Assembly (NCBI RefSeq): GCF_026686735.1
Contig: NZ_CP113432.1
Coordinates: 2,108,001-2,172,000 of the forward strand
Direction: 5' to 3'
Origin: Pseudomonas triclosanedens
Lineage (GTDB): Bacteria > Pseudomonadota > Gammaproteobacteria > Pseudomonadales > Pseudomonadaceae
DNA length: 64,000 bases
Every line of letters begins with the position of its first letter. The stretch's first letter is position 1. A program made the position numbers and the translations under genes. Below the pieces are notes generated by a model. The model was not told where the DNA came from. It saw only the letters and a program-made list of their open reading frames with translations, and made no database searches. Shown in pieces: positions 53,201 to 62,293 of the stretch.

Positions 53201-53755
53201 TCACATCATGTGGCGGAAGCGGTTCCAGGCCTGCTCGACGGACAACAGCCAACCCGGCGTAGCCGCGCCGAATCCGGCAATCTCCAGGCGCGGATGGTGG
53301 CGCACCACCATGTCCAGTACCGGCTCCTGCTCGGGCTTCACATCGACGAAGAACACATGGCGCCCGGCGTGCAGGCTGGGCTCGAAGCGGCGGACATCAC
53401 CGCTGGGGCGTTGCAGGCCGACGAAGCTGCCCTCCCAGAGGCTGAAGCACAGCAGTACCGCTGCGAGGAACAGCATCGGAATCCAGCCAGCCGCCGTCTG
53501 CGTCCAGCCGCTCAGATAACCGACCAGCAGCACCAGCACGGCCAGCGAGGCGCCGAACAGTAGCCCGAGCTTGCCCCAGTGCACCACGTCCTTCTTCAGT
53601 AGGGATGGCACTTCATGCAGCCGATGCTCATCCAGTTCGGCGTCCTGGTCGCTCAGCACGTGCATCTGCTCCATGCCGATGCCGCTTTCATGAAGCTCGT
53701 TCTCGACTCGTTCCAGCTCATCCAGGTTGTCGCTGATGTAGTAATGTCTGTTCAT
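53201..53755 (-). CDS. Two-helix membrane protein (putative Mg transporter-associated family)
   Basis: A 184-residue protein. Residues 1-60 form a compact alpha/beta domain (Y-Y-I-S-D-N-L-D-E-L-E-R-V-E) like a GAPDH/ACT-type fold, followed by two membrane helices (about 65-85 and 92-112) and a periplasmic/cytoplasmic tail with an S-L-H-A-G-R-H-V-F-F-V-D-V. Homologues are variously named magnesium transporter or NAD/FAD enzymes; I do not rely on these names. GGAGG precedes ATG 53755. Confidence 0.6.
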   Translation of the reverse strand: MNRHYYISDNLDELERVENELHESGIGMEQMHVLSDQDAELDEHRLHEVPSLLKKDVVHWGKLGLLFGASLAVLVLLVGYLSGWTQTAAGWIPMLFLAAVLLCFSLWEGSFVGLQRPSGDVRRFEPSLHAGRHVFFVDVKPEQEPVLDMVVRHHPRLEIAGFGAATPGWLLSVEQAWNRFRHMM

Positions 53756-53986
53756 GACCAACCTCCCGCCCCCTGGAATCCCCCCAAGACGCTTTCGGCA
53801 GGAATTGCCGAAATTGATCTATGAATCGCTGCCGTTCGAGGCAGATCGCTAGCATCCAGTCTAGCATCTGGGCGCGGAGCGAATGGCCGGGGCGACGGCC
53901 TGCCCGACGCCCGCATATGCCGGCGGCGCTTGCGTCGCGCAAGGCACTGGACGAGGATGCGGCTCTTCCACTGGCAGGAGAGCGCC

Positions 53987-54526
53987 ATGATCCGCGAGAT
54001 TCTCAAGATGGGCGATGAGCGCCTGCTGCGCGTAGCGCCGCCGGTGCCTGCGTCGATGTTCGGCAGCGCCGAGCTGCGCGGGCTGATCGACGACATGTTC
54101 GAAACCATGCGCCATGTCGGCGGTGTCGGCCTGGCCGCGCCGCAGATCGGCGTCGACCTGCAACTGGTGATCTTCGGCTTCGAGCGCAGTGAGCGCTACC
54201 CGGACGCTCCGGCGGTGCCGCCGACGATCCTGCTCAATCCGCTGATCACACCGCTGGACGATGAGCTGGAAGAGGGCTGGGAGGGCTGTCTGTCAGTGCC
54301 CGGTTTACGCGGTGCGGTGAATCGCCATCGGCGTATTCGTTATCAGGGCGTCGATCCGCAGGGGCTGCCGATCGACCGCAGCGTCGAAGGCTTTCATGCG
54401 CGCGTGGTGCAGCATGAGTGCGATCACCTGATTGGCCGGCTGTACCCGTCGCGAATCACCGATTTCAGCAAGTTCGGCTTCACCGAGGTGCTGTTCCCGG
54501 GGCTTGATCCGCAGGCGGACGATTGA
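53987..54526 (+). CDS. def: Peptide deformylase
   Basis: A 179-residue metalloenzyme removing the N-formyl group from new proteins. All three motifs are intact: G-G-V-G-L-A-A-P-Q near residue 45, E-G-C-L-S-V-P-G near 102, and H-E-C-D-H near 144 with the metal ligands. AGGAG at 53976-53980 sets ATG 53987; the longer frame is non-coding. No fmt gene follows, so this is probably a second, stand-alone deformylase. Confidence 0.95.
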   Translation: MIREILKMGDERLLRVAPPVPASMFGSAELRGLIDDMFETMRHVGGVGLAAPQIGVDLQLVIFGFERSERYPDAPAVPPTILLNPLITPLDDELEEGWEGCLSVPGLRGAVNRHRRIRYQGVDPQGLPIDRSVEGFHARVVQHECDHLIGRLYPSRITDFSKFGFTEVLFPGLDPQADD

Positions 54527-54536
54527 CCTGTGAGTG

Positions 54537-54566
54537 AGCGGACAGCCTCGCCCGAGGCCGTCCGCT
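54537..54566. terminator. Bidirectional stem-loop after def
   Basis: AGCGGACAGCCTCG and CGAGGCCGTCCGCT form a 14-bp stem with one mismatch and a 2-base loop, located between the convergent def gene and the small Lys-rich gene. A strong terminator candidate for both. Confidence 0.7.
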
Positions 54567-54571
54567 AGCGT

Positions 54572-54700
54572 TCAGGACGGTTGCTGCGGTGTGCCCAGCA
54601 GTGACTTGCCGGCTTTCTTCTGCCGCTTGGCCATGCGCTTTTCGTGCGCAGTCTTCAGTGGCTTCTTCTTGGTTTGCTTCTTCGCGTCGAGACCTTTCAT
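54572..54700 (-). CDS. Small Lys-rich protein
   Basis: A 42-residue protein too short for most ORF finders. It is extremely rich in Lys (K-K-Q-T-K-K-K-P-L-K-T, R-Q-K-K-A-G-K) and starts M-K-G-L-D-A. A GGAGGA ribosome site lies 7 bp before ATG 54700 and a strong terminator follows. The very basic composition suggests RNA or DNA binding; the function is unknown. Confidence 0.6.
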   Translation of the reverse strand: MKGLDAKKQTKKKPLKTAHEKRMAKRQKKAGKSLLGTPQQPS

Positions 54701-54781
54701 CAGGCTGTCCTCCGACGGACGCCCTCGAGCCGAGGGCGGACAGTTTCAGCATAGTCTCGGTATGCCAGGCCGCGTGGCCGT

Positions 54782-54970
54782 TCAGCCGCCAGCGAGGCGT
54801 TCCAGCTCGCGCCGAACCATCGCCGCATAGTGCGAGGAGCTCAGCCGGTACAGCTCGGTGGCCACCCAGGGCAGCCAGCGGGCACCCATCGCTTCACGCT
54901 CGGCCAGCAGGCGCCGGGCCTCGGCCACGGCGCGTTCGGCGTGCTGCTGGTGGTAGTCGGCGCGGCTCAT
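54782..54970 (-). CDS. Small helical hypothetical protein
   Basis: A 62-residue protein, mostly one long charged helix (E-R-A-V-A-E-A-R-R-L-L-A-E-R-E-A) then W-L-P-W-V-A-T-E-L-Y-R. It begins 8 bp after the stop of the upstream gene, so the two form an operon. The ribosome site is weak (AGGA about 14 bp upstream). No family recognised. Confidence 0.55.
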   Translation of the reverse strand: MSRADYHQQHAERAVAEARRLLAEREAMGARWLPWVATELYRLSSSHYAAMVRRELERLAGG

Positions 54971-54978
54971 GGGCGGTA

Positions 54979-55425
54979 TCAGGTCCTGGTGCAGTCCAGT
55001 GATTGCGGGTCTACGGTGACGCTGGCCAGCGGTTTGCCGTCGCTGCCGGTGTATTCGTGAGTGACGCTCAGATGGTGCTGGCGGAAGCGCTCCAGCAGGT
55101 CGGGCTGCTGGCAGGTGGAGCTTTCCAACTGGCTCTTCAGGCCGCTCTCGAACTTGGCGCGGGCGCCCAGATCCATCTGGTCCAGCCGCAGGGTGGAAAT
55201 CGCGTAGCGGTAATACAGCATCTTCTTCGCCGGGTCGAGCTGCACACTGTTGAGCGTGGTGACCTTGTCCACCTGGCGCGGCAGGTTGGCGCGGGTGACC
55301 TGGTCGAAGAAGTCCACTGACTCCTTGAGGAACCTGGCCTCGTCGGCGGCGTCGTCGGCGTGAGCGGCAAGGGTGCATAGCAGCAGGAAGGGCAGGGCGA
55401 TTCTGGCGAACGTGCGGGGTGGCAT
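54979..55425 (-). CDS. Exported hypothetical protein
   Basis: A 148-residue protein with a signal peptide (about residues 1-24, ending A-H-A-D) and two cysteines near residues 119 and 145. The mature part is helical in the first two-thirds (F-L-K-E-S-V-D-F-F-D-Q-V) and beta-rich at the end. ACAGGACAATCGC precedes ATG 55425. It is the first gene of the two-gene operon with the 62-residue protein. No family recognised. Confidence 0.62.
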   Translation of the reverse strand: MPPRTFARIALPFLLLCTLAAHADDAADEARFLKESVDFFDQVTRANLPRQVDKVTTLNSVQLDPAKKMLYYRYAISTLRLDQMDLGARAKFESGLKSQLESSTCQQPDLLERFRQHHLSVTHEYTGSDGKPLASVTVDPQSLDCTRT

Positions 55426-55627
55426 GCGATTGTCCTGTACGGCGGAAAGGGAGCGCGACAGCGCCAGGGAGTTTATAGGCCATGCCGCGCGGTTGCGCCC
55501 GGATGCGGTGTGGCCAGCGCTCGCACAACGGTGTTTTTCCGGCTAGTCTTGCGCACCGCGCCAAGTGGGCGTTGGCCCGTCTTTCTACCGTTACTCGTCT
55601 TCTGGAGGCAGGCTCGCTGCCGTTGCC

Positions 55628-56062
55628 ATGATCGAATTGAGACAACTCGACCTCTCCACCGATTGCGCCGCGCAGCGCGTGATCAAGGACGAAATCGTCA
55701 CCGTCGAATTCGCCCAGGCGCCGGGTGAGCTGATGAGTCTCGAAGGGCCGAACCGCTACGCACCGGGTGACGCGATCATCAGCGGCTCGACGGGCGAGCG
55801 CTGGGTCGTTTCCCGCGAGCGCTTCGATCCGAAGTACTTGCCCGCCGAGGCATCGCTTGCCCACGGTGAACCCGGCGCCTACCGCAATCGCCCCACGGTC
55901 GTGCTCGCCAGGCGCATGGACGAACCATTCAGCATCGTGCGTTCGGCCGGCGGCGACCGCCTCACCGGCGTGGCCGGCGACTGGGTCATGCAGTACGCGC
56001 CTGGCGATTACGGCGTGGTGAAGGCCGAGCGTTTCGCCAAGGTCTATCGCCCCGCCGACTGA
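55628..56062 (+). CDS. PGDYG domain protein
   Basis: A 144-residue soluble protein. The end contains Y-A-P-G-D-Y-G-V-V-K-A-E-R-F, which matches the motif for which the PGDYG family (PF14083) is named. The rest is beta-rich with A-Q-R-V-I-K-D-E-I-V-T-V-E-F near the start. The function is unknown. ATG 55628 was chosen over the longer open frame because upstream residues look non-coding. Confidence 0.65.
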   Translation: MIELRQLDLSTDCAAQRVIKDEIVTVEFAQAPGELMSLEGPNRYAPGDAIISGSTGERWVVSRERFDPKYLPAEASLAHGEPGAYRNRPTVVLARRMDEPFSIVRSAGGDRLTGVAGDWVMQYAPGDYGVVKAERFAKVYRPAD

Positions 56063-56247
56063 CGCCTCGCCGCAGCCGGAGCTCCGTGCCATGCCCTTGC
56101 GCCTGGCACGGTCGGCGGTCGAGCGGTTATGGTCTGTACTGGAGTACGGCCTGGCGCCGCACGCATTCGACACAACGCTGCCCGCCGGGCGCGGGTTCAA
56201 TCAGCGGCAAGCCGCCACCGGGGCGGCCTTCACGAAGGATTTCCGGG

Positions 56248-57165
56248 ATGCGATTCATGGACATGCGAGGGCTCAGCATAGGGCCCTGGAAGCTGATCAG
56301 GCTGACGGTGAAGGATTTCGTCGACGACGAGATGCCTACCTACGCCGCCGCGCTGGCATACCAGGGGCTGTTCTCGCTGTTCCCGTTCCTGCTCTTCCTC
56401 ATCGCGCTGCTGGGCTTCCTGCATCTGCCGGAGTTCTTCGACTGGCTGCGCGGCCAGGCCGACTATGTACTCCCGGCGCAGGCGCTGGAGCAGGTCAACC
56501 CGGTTATCGACCAGTTGCAGCAGCGCCAGGGTGGCCTGCTGTCGATCGGTATCATCGTCGCACTATGGTCGTCGTCGGCGGCGGTGCGCTCGCTGATGAC
56601 CGCGCTGAACGCCGCCTACGACGTGCGCGAGGCGCGCCCGGCGTGGAAGCGCATTCCGCTGTCGGTGCTCTACACCTTCGGCATCGTCGGCATGCTGCTG
56701 CTGATCGCCTCGCTGATGGTGCTCGGGCCGCAGGTGATGGGCTGGATCGCGGGGCAGGTGGGGCTGGAGGATTATGTGGTGATCCTCTGGAGCGTCCTGC
56801 GCTGGCCGGTGATCGTGCTGCTGATGATGATGGCGGTGGCGGTCATTTATTACGCGGCGCCCAACGTCACGCAGAAATTCCGTTTCATCACGCCCGGCTC
56901 GATGCTGGCGGTGGTGTTGTGGATCGCCGCCTCGCTGGGGTTCGGCTACTACGTGAAGAACTTCGCCGACTACAACGCCATGTACGGCAGCGTCGGCGCC
57001 ATCATCGTGCTGCTGCTGTACTTCTACATTTCATCGGCAGTGCTGTTGCTGGGGGCGGAGCTGAACGCGGTGATCGAACATCACCTGCCTCACGGCAAGA
57101 ACCCTGGCGAGCGGACCTTCGACGACGCACAGGCACCGCCGGACGAGCATCACGGCAGCGGCTGA
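56248..57165 (+). CDS. YihY/BrkB family membrane protein
   Basis: A 305-residue inner-membrane protein with six hydrophobic helices. The D-E-M-P-T-Y-A-A-A-L-A-Y-Q-G-L-F-S-L-F-P-F start and the A-W-K-R/R-S-L-M-T-A-L-N-A-A-Y region are typical of YihY/BrkB proteins. The family was once called RNase BN, but that assignment is wrong; function is uncertain. AAGGA lies 8 bp before ATG 56248. Its end overlaps the next, opposite gene by 16 bp. Confidence 0.85.
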   Translation: MRFMDMRGLSIGPWKLIRLTVKDFVDDEMPTYAAALAYQGLFSLFPFLLFLIALLGFLHLPEFFDWLRGQADYVLPAQALEQVNPVIDQLQQRQGGLLSIGIIVALWSSSAAVRSLMTALNAAYDVREARPAWKRIPLSVLYTFGIVGMLLLIASLMVLGPQVMGWIAGQVGLEDYVVILWSVLRWPVIVLLMMMAVAVIYYAAPNVTQKFRFITPGSMLAVVLWIAASLGFGYYVKNFADYNAMYGSVGAIIVLLLYFYISSAVLLLGAELNAVIEHHLPHGKNPGERTFDDAQAPPDEHHGSG

Positions 57166-57698
57166 GTGGCCACGGCGGGCTGCTCGGCGAGCAGGCCGTT
57201 GACCAGCGCCAGGGCCTTCTCGAAGGAAGGATAGCCGCTCCTGGCCACGTCCAGCCTGGCGTAGGCGTCGTGGTACTGGCGTGCTTTCTCCGGGTCGGTC
57301 CTGGGTACCAGATACGGCTCCGACCAGATCTTGTAGAGCAGCGCCACGGCGTAGGGCTGGCCCTCGTCGGCGGCGCGTTGCAGCAGCTCCAGCACTTCGT
57401 CCACCTGCGGGCCTTCCTTGATCTTCAACAGCGCCTTGTAGAAGCTCGCCTCGCCGCGTACGTCGCTGGCCTGGGCGCGATCCAGCAGGGCTTCGGCCAA
57501 CTCGTAGTTGCCCAGGTCGCCCGAGGCGATCAGCAGTTTCGCCTGCAGCATGTCGTTCTGGTAGAGCAGGCGTTCGTCGCGGCAACGCTCGCCGCTCATG
57601 GGCTCGTCACAAGGCGCCGTGGCGGAGCCTGCGCAGCCGGCTATCAACAGGGGCAGCGCCAGAATGGCCGCAAAGGAATGCAGGTGATGCTTGCCCAT
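57150..57698 (-). CDS. Lipoprotein with TPR/Sel1-like helical repeats
   Basis: A 182-residue protein with lipoprotein signal L-L-I-A-G-C (Cys near 22) and a helical repeat body containing L-A-E-A-L-L-D-R-A-Q-A-S-D and V-L-E-L-L-Q-R-A-A-D-E-G-Q-P-Y-A segments like Sel1 repeats. Four cysteines lie in or near the start. It is probably attached to a membrane and makes protein contacts. GAGGGACATGA precedes ATG 57698. Confidence 0.65.
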   Translation of the reverse strand: MGKHHLHSFAAILALPLLIAGCAGSATAPCDEPMSGERCRDERLLYQNDMLQAKLLIASGDLGNYELAEALLDRAQASDVRGEASFYKALLKIKEGPQVDEVLELLQRAADEGQPYAVALLYKIWSEPYLVPRTDPEKARQYHDAYARLDVARSGYPSFEKALALVNGLLAEQPAVATQPLP

Positions 57699-57798
57699 TC
57701 ATGTCCCTCGGCGTAGGTGCCGTCGTCTGGTCGATTGGCAGAAGCATAGCCTGTCGCACCTTCGGCGAGATTCGAAGCCGGAGGCCGCAGAAGGCGGC

Positions 57799-58914
57799 CT
57801 ACGCGCCGAACAGCGAGCCGCCGCCGTCGTCGTCCATGCCGCGTTCCAGCTTGACCTTCAGCGCCAGGTCGGTGCGCGAGTCGGCGAACTTGAGGGCATC
57901 GGCCAGCGTGATGCGGCCTTCTTCGAGCAGCCGGTAGAGGCTCTGGTCGAAGCTCTGCATGCCGCTTTCCAGCGCGCGTTCAACCGCGCCCTTGAGCTCC
58001 GGCAACTCGTCGCGCTGAATCAGCCCGCGAATGTGCGGCGTGCCGAGCACCAGTTCTACGGCCACCACCCGGCGCTGGCGGACGCCCGGAACCAGGCGCT
58101 GGCCGACCAGCGCCAGGAGGTTCTGCGAGAGGTCGGCCAGTACTTGGGCCCGCGCCTCGTCGGGGAAGAAGCGGGCGATGCGTTCGATTGCGTGGCGGCA
58201 ACTGGTGCCGTGCAGGGTGGCGACGCACAGATGGCCGGTTTCGGCGTAGTGCAGCGCGTGCTGCATGGTCGCCGCGTCGCGGATCTCGCCCAGCATGATG
58301 ACGTCTGGCGCCTCGCGCAGCACGTTGCGCAGGGCGTCTTCGAAACTACGGGTATCCAGGCCGACCTCGCGCTGGTCGATGATCGACTTGTGGTGTGCGT
58401 GGAGGAACTCGATGGGGTCCTCGATACAGACGATGTGCCCCGAACGGTGGCGGTTGCGGAAGTCGAGCATGCTCGCCAGGGTCGTGGACTTGCCCGACCC
58501 CGCCGCACCGATCACCAGGATCAGGCCGCGATCCTGCATCGCCAGCTTGTCGAGGATCGGCGGCAGGCCGAGGGCCGTGACGTCGGGAATCACCTGCTTG
58601 ATCAGCCGCACCACCATCGCCACCTCGCCGCGCTGGTAGTAGATATTGGCGCGGAAACGGCCGACGTCGGGCACGCTGACCGCCAGGTTCATCTCCAGGT
58701 CGCGCTCGAATTCTCCGGCTTGTTCGGGCGTCATCAGTTGCCAGGCCAGCGTCTTCACCTCGCCGTTGCCCAGCACGCGCTCGCCCACCGGACGGCTGTG
58801 GCCTTCGACCTTGAGATGCGGCGGCGCGCCGACGCTGAAGAACATGTCGGAACCGGCCTGTTGCGGCAGGTGGCTCAAGTAGGTGAGCACGTCGGGCAGT
58901 GGAGTATCGCTCAT
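57799..58914 (-). CDS. PilT/PilU family pilus ATPase paralogue
   Basis: A 371-residue secretion ATPase. The N-terminal PAS-like domain ends near 110; the ATPase has Walker A G-A-A-G-S-G-K-S-T near residue 135, Asp box I-E-D-P-I-E-F, Walker B D-V-I-M-L-G-E-I-R-D and His box A-T-L-H-G-T-S. PilT and PilU power retraction of type IV pili. The sequence is closer to PilU in length and pattern, but no pilus genes are beside it, so it is an orphan paralogue. ATG 58914 follows AGGA; 58923 is an alternative start. Confidence 0.8.
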   Translation of the reverse strand: MSDTPLPDVLTYLSHLPQQAGSDMFFSVGAPPHLKVEGHSRPVGERVLGNGEVKTLAWQLMTPEQAGEFERDLEMNLAVSVPDVGRFRANIYYQRGEVAMVVRLIKQVIPDVTALGLPPILDKLAMQDRGLILVIGAAGSGKSTTLASMLDFRNRHRSGHIVCIEDPIEFLHAHHKSIIDQREVGLDTRSFEDALRNVLREAPDVIMLGEIRDAATMQHALHYAETGHLCVATLHGTSCRHAIERIARFFPDEARAQVLADLSQNLLALVGQRLVPGVRQRRVVAVELVLGTPHIRGLIQRDELPELKGAVERALESGMQSFDQSLYRLLEEGRITLADALKFADSRTDLALKVKLERGMDDDGGGSLFGA

Positions 58915-59074
58915 GGGGAACATCCTGTGGTCCGCGGTGAGTCCCTGGCAGAGGGCGCATCTGCATTCAGCCTAGCGGGTTGCCGGCGCGCAGGAGGTGA
59001 GCGTAGGGGAGGTGCGTTCGGCCAGCGTTGACGTATCGCATGCGGGGCGCCCGGAGGCGCCCCGTCGACGTGGC

Positions 59075-60391
59075 TCAGTTCGACAGTTGGTTGGCGAACT
59101 GGCCGACCGCGTTGACCACGCGCTGGGCGCCGTCCTGGATCTCGACGATCACGCTGCCGGCCTGGCCGGAGAGTTCCAGCCCCAGTTCGGCCTGCTGCTT
59201 GCCGCGGTCGATCATTGCCACTGCCTGCTCGGCGAGTTGCTGGTTCTGCTCCACCACCCGGGTGATTTCCTCGGTGGCCGCGCTGGTGCGCGAGGCGAGC
59301 TGGCGCACCTCGTCGGCGACCACCGCGAAGCCGCGCCCCTGGTCGCCCGCGCGTGCAGCCTCGATGGCTGCGTTCAGCGCCAGCAGGTTGGTCTGGTCGG
59401 CGATGCTGCGGATGCTCTGCACGATCGAGCCGATGATCTGCGACTGCTTGTCCAGCGCCTCGATGCCTTGCGCGGCGTCCTGCATGCGGGTAGCCAGCTC
59501 GCGCATTACCTCGACTGTCTGCTGGACCACTGCGGCGCCTTTGCGGGCGCTGTCGTCGGTGTTGCGCGAGGTATCGAAGGCGATCGTCGCCGCCTCCGCC
59601 ACGGCGGTCTCGCGGTTTACCTGGTCGGTGATCACAGTGGCGAACTTCACCACTTTGTAGAGGCGGTCGTGAGCATCGATGATCGGGTTGTATGAAGCCT
59701 CCAGCCAGACCGTGCGGCCGTAGCTGTCGACGCGCTTGAAGCGGTCGGCGATGAATTCGCCGCAGCGCAGCTTTTCCCAGAAGGCCTGGTATTGCGCCGA
59801 GCTGGCTTCGGCGGGCTCGCAGAATATGCGGTGATGCTTGCCCTGTATCTGCGCCAGGCTGTAGCCCATCGCGTCGAGGAAGCGCTCATTGGCGGTGAGT
59901 ATCTCGCCCTGGAGGTTGAACTCGATGACCGCGGTGGAGCGTTGCAGCGCTTGAATCAGGTTCTCGTGCTCGCGGGAGTTCTCGATGGTGCGGGTCAGGT
60001 CGCTGGCGTAGATGGAGAAGCGTTGGATCACCCCGTTGCTGTCGCGGATCGGTTGCAGGATCGAGCGCAGCCAGGCTTCCTCGCCATCGCCGCGGAGCAG
60101 ACGAATGACTCCGGCCAGGTGCTCGCCACGCTCCAGCGCATGCTTGACCCGCAGGTGGAAATCCAGGCCGCGGACATGGTCTGGGATCAGTTCCAGCAGC
60201 GCGCGGCCCTGCAATTGAGCGGCGCGGTAGCGCATCTCCTTCTCGAAGTTGGCGTTGACCTGCTCGATGCGGCCACGTGGGTCGAGGTACAGGGCGAGCA
60301 TCTCCTCGTCGAGGCTCGCTCGGATCTGTTCGACGGAAGAGAGCTCTTCGCGCAGGCTGGCCACTTCCTGCTTCAGGCGCGTATTGAACAT
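59075..60391 (-). CDS. Soluble PAS-domain chemoreceptor (BdlA-like)
   Basis: A 438-residue methyl-accepting chemotaxis protein without membrane helices. Two PAS domains (about 35-155 and 160-270) precede a short MCP signalling hairpin with the [11 protein letters not shown] tip near residue 355. This layout is that of P. aeruginosa BdlA, which governs biofilm dispersal, and of Aer-like sensors. The C-terminus lacks a CheR-binding pentapeptide. A sigma-28 promoter lies 43 bp upstream of ATG 60391. Confidence 0.82.
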   Translation of the reverse strand: MFNTRLKQEVASLREELSSVEQIRASLDEEMLALYLDPRGRIEQVNANFEKEMRYRAAQLQGRALLELIPDHVRGLDFHLRVKHALERGEHLAGVIRLLRGDGEEAWLRSILQPIRDSNGVIQRFSIYASDLTRTIENSREHENLIQALQRSTAVIEFNLQGEILTANERFLDAMGYSLAQIQGKHHRIFCEPAEASSAQYQAFWEKLRCGEFIADRFKRVDSYGRTVWLEASYNPIIDAHDRLYKVVKFATVITDQVNRETAVAEAATIAFDTSRNTDDSARKGAAVVQQTVEVMRELATRMQDAAQGIEALDKQSQIIGSIVQSIRSIADQTNLLALNAAIEAARAGDQGRGFAVVADEVRQLASRTSAATEEITRVVEQNQQLAEQAVAMIDRGKQQAELGLELSGQAGSVIVEIQDGAQRVVNAVGQFANQLSN

Positions 60392-60433
60392 TGGGAGTAC
60401 TCGGGGAATGAGGGGCGGTGTTCTCTACCTCAT

Positions 60434-60460
60434 TCATCGGCACCAAGCGGCGCGACTTTA
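60434..60460 (-). promoter_or_regulatory. Sigma-28 (FliA) promoter for the PAS chemoreceptor
   Basis: On the minus strand, TAAAGTCG, an 11-bp spacer, then GCCGATGA: close to the FliA consensus with correct spacing. It lies 43 bp before the chemoreceptor start, linking this receptor to the flagellar regulon. Confidence 0.82.
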
Positions 60461-60510
60461 GCTCCAGATCGATAGTGAGAGGCCCGTGCCAGAAGGCTTG
60501 GCGCCAGTTT

Positions 60511-62268
60511 TCAGGCGCTTTCCGAGCGCCGTTGGCTGGCATTGATCGCCTCGCGCAGCAGCTCGGTGTCCAGTGGCTTGTACAGCAGGTGGGCACCGCT
60601 GGCGGCCGCCTCTCGGATGCGCTCGGGGGAGGTGTCGCCGGTTATGATCAGCGCCGGTACCTGGCGCGACAGGTAGCTGCGGATGCGGCGGATAGCGTCG
60701 GCACCGGTCTGCCCGGAGCCGAGGCGATAGTCGCTGAGGATCAGGTCGATCGGCGCGGAGCCGCTGTGGCTGGCCTCGATGTGCCGCTGGCAGGCAAGCA
60801 GCGCGCTGGCGCCCGGATAGACACGGTGGCCCCAGACCTCCAGCAGATTGGTCAGGGCATCGAGCACGTCCTGCTCGTCTTCCACCACCATGATGCCCAG
60901 GCCGCTGCAAAGCTCGTCGGGTGCCCGGCCTTGACGGGGCGCCTGGGAGGGCGCCTGTGCCAGCGGTACCCGCACGGCGAACAGCGAGCCGCGCCCTGGC
61001 TGGGACTCCAGGCGCAGGCCGTGGCCGAGCAGGCGGGCAGTGTGGCGGACGATGGCCAGGCCCAGCCCGAGCCCCCGCTTGCGGTCGCGCTCGGCGTTGT
61101 GCAACTGGACGAACTCGTCGAACACGATCTCCTGCTGGCTCGGATGGATGCCAATGCCTGTATCCAGCACCTGGATTTCCACGCTGCGGCCCCGGCGACG
61201 GCAGCCCAGCAACACGCCGCCGCTGTGGGTGTAGCGGAAGGCGTTGGACAAAAGGTTGTCCAGCAGACGCTTGAGCAGCACTGGGTCGCTGTCCACCCAA
61301 AGCCGGCTGCTGCATACCCGCCAGCTCAGGTTGCGTTCGGCGGCGGTGCCGGCGAGCTCCAGTTGCAGGTCGGCGAACAGGCGTTGCAGCGCGATGGGTT
61401 CGCGCGCCAGCGGCACTACGCCTGCGTCCAGGCGCGAGATGTCCAGCAGGCCGTTGAGCAGATCGCCCAGATTGCCGAGCATCGCGCGCAGGCGCGTGGC
61501 GATGTCCCGTGCCTGGGTGGCGTTCACCGGGCCGCGCTCGGCCAGGGAGGCCAGGGCGCCAACGAACAGGCCGAGCGCATGGATCGGCTGGCGCAGGTCG
61601 TGGCTTGCCGCGGCGAGGAAGCGTGTCTTGGCGCGGTCGGCGGCCTGGGCGCGGTCGCGCTGCTCCTTGAGATCCTGCACCAGCTCTGAGTTCTCCTGGC
61701 GCAGGCGGATGGTTTCGCAGAGATTCCGGTAGCTCACCCGACTGTAGTAGAGATTCGCCGCCGCCAGGCACAGGATGAAGAAGCTGTAGGTGGTGAATTC
61801 CTCGCCGCTACGGGTCAGGCACAGGACCAGCAGTGGCAGCAGCATGGCGGCGAGCGAACCGATATATGCTGGTGGAGAAGCCGATAGCGACGGCACCGCG
61901 CCGCATACAAGGCCGGTGAGCACGATGCAGGTGAAGGCGAGCAGTTGCGAGTCGCCATGCGCGAAACCGATCCAGCCGAGCCAGCCCCATAGCAGGCTGC
62001 TGGCCCAGGACAGCACTGTGGCGCTCCACAGCCAACCTTTGCCGGGCGTGCCCGCCGGGGCTTGCCGGAAGTACGCCCGCGCCAGGACAATCCGCCCCAG
62101 CGTGAGCACGTAGATCACTGCCAGCCACACCAGCATCTCCGTCGGCGACAGAACGCCCCGGAAGATGTACAGCACCGGCAGGGGTATCACCAGGTTGGCG
62201 AACAGGACTGCATAGGACTGGCGAAACAACAGGTCGACCAGCTCGCGCTGCTGGAGTCTGCTAAGCAT
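60511..62268 (-). CDS. Hybrid membrane sensor histidine kinase
   Basis: A 585-residue protein. About six membrane helices fill residues 20-175; a coiled coil follows; the kinase has H-box A-S-H-D-L-R-Q-P-I-H near residue 225, N-box L-L-D-N-L-L-S-N-A-F near 335 and G1 D-T-G-I-G. The last about 120 residues are a receiver with V-V-E-D-E and an L-S-D-Y-R-L phospho-acceptor. The motif H-D-L-R-Q-P is typical of the LuxR-partnered kinases. It is divergent from the response regulator gene, with only 25 bp between the starts. Confidence 0.88.
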   Translation of the reverse strand: MLSRLQQRELVDLLFRQSYAVLFANLVIPLPVLYIFRGVLSPTEMLVWLAVIYVLTLGRIVLARAYFRQAPAGTPGKGWLWSATVLSWASSLLWGWLGWIGFAHGDSQLLAFTCIVLTGLVCGAVPSLSASPPAYIGSLAAMLLPLLVLCLTRSGEEFTTYSFFILCLAAANLYYSRVSYRNLCETIRLRQENSELVQDLKEQRDRAQAADRAKTRFLAAASHDLRQPIHALGLFVGALASLAERGPVNATQARDIATRLRAMLGNLGDLLNGLLDISRLDAGVVPLAREPIALQRLFADLQLELAGTAAERNLSWRVCSSRLWVDSDPVLLKRLLDNLLSNAFRYTHSGGVLLGCRRRGRSVEIQVLDTGIGIHPSQQEIVFDEFVQLHNAERDRKRGLGLGLAIVRHTARLLGHGLRLESQPGRGSLFAVRVPLAQAPSQAPRQGRAPDELCSGLGIMVVEDEQDVLDALTNLLEVWGHRVYPGASALLACQRHIEASHSGSAPIDLILSDYRLGSGQTGADAIRRIRSYLSRQVPALIITGDTSPERIREAAASGAHLLYKPLDTELLREAINASQRRSESA

Positions 62269-62293
62269 TACCGATAGCCTCGGGAGAGGAACG

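Noticed and set aside
56091..57716. A 541-codon plus-strand frame over the YihY gene.
   Set aside because: It lies out of frame with the recognised YihY protein and resembles shadow translation.
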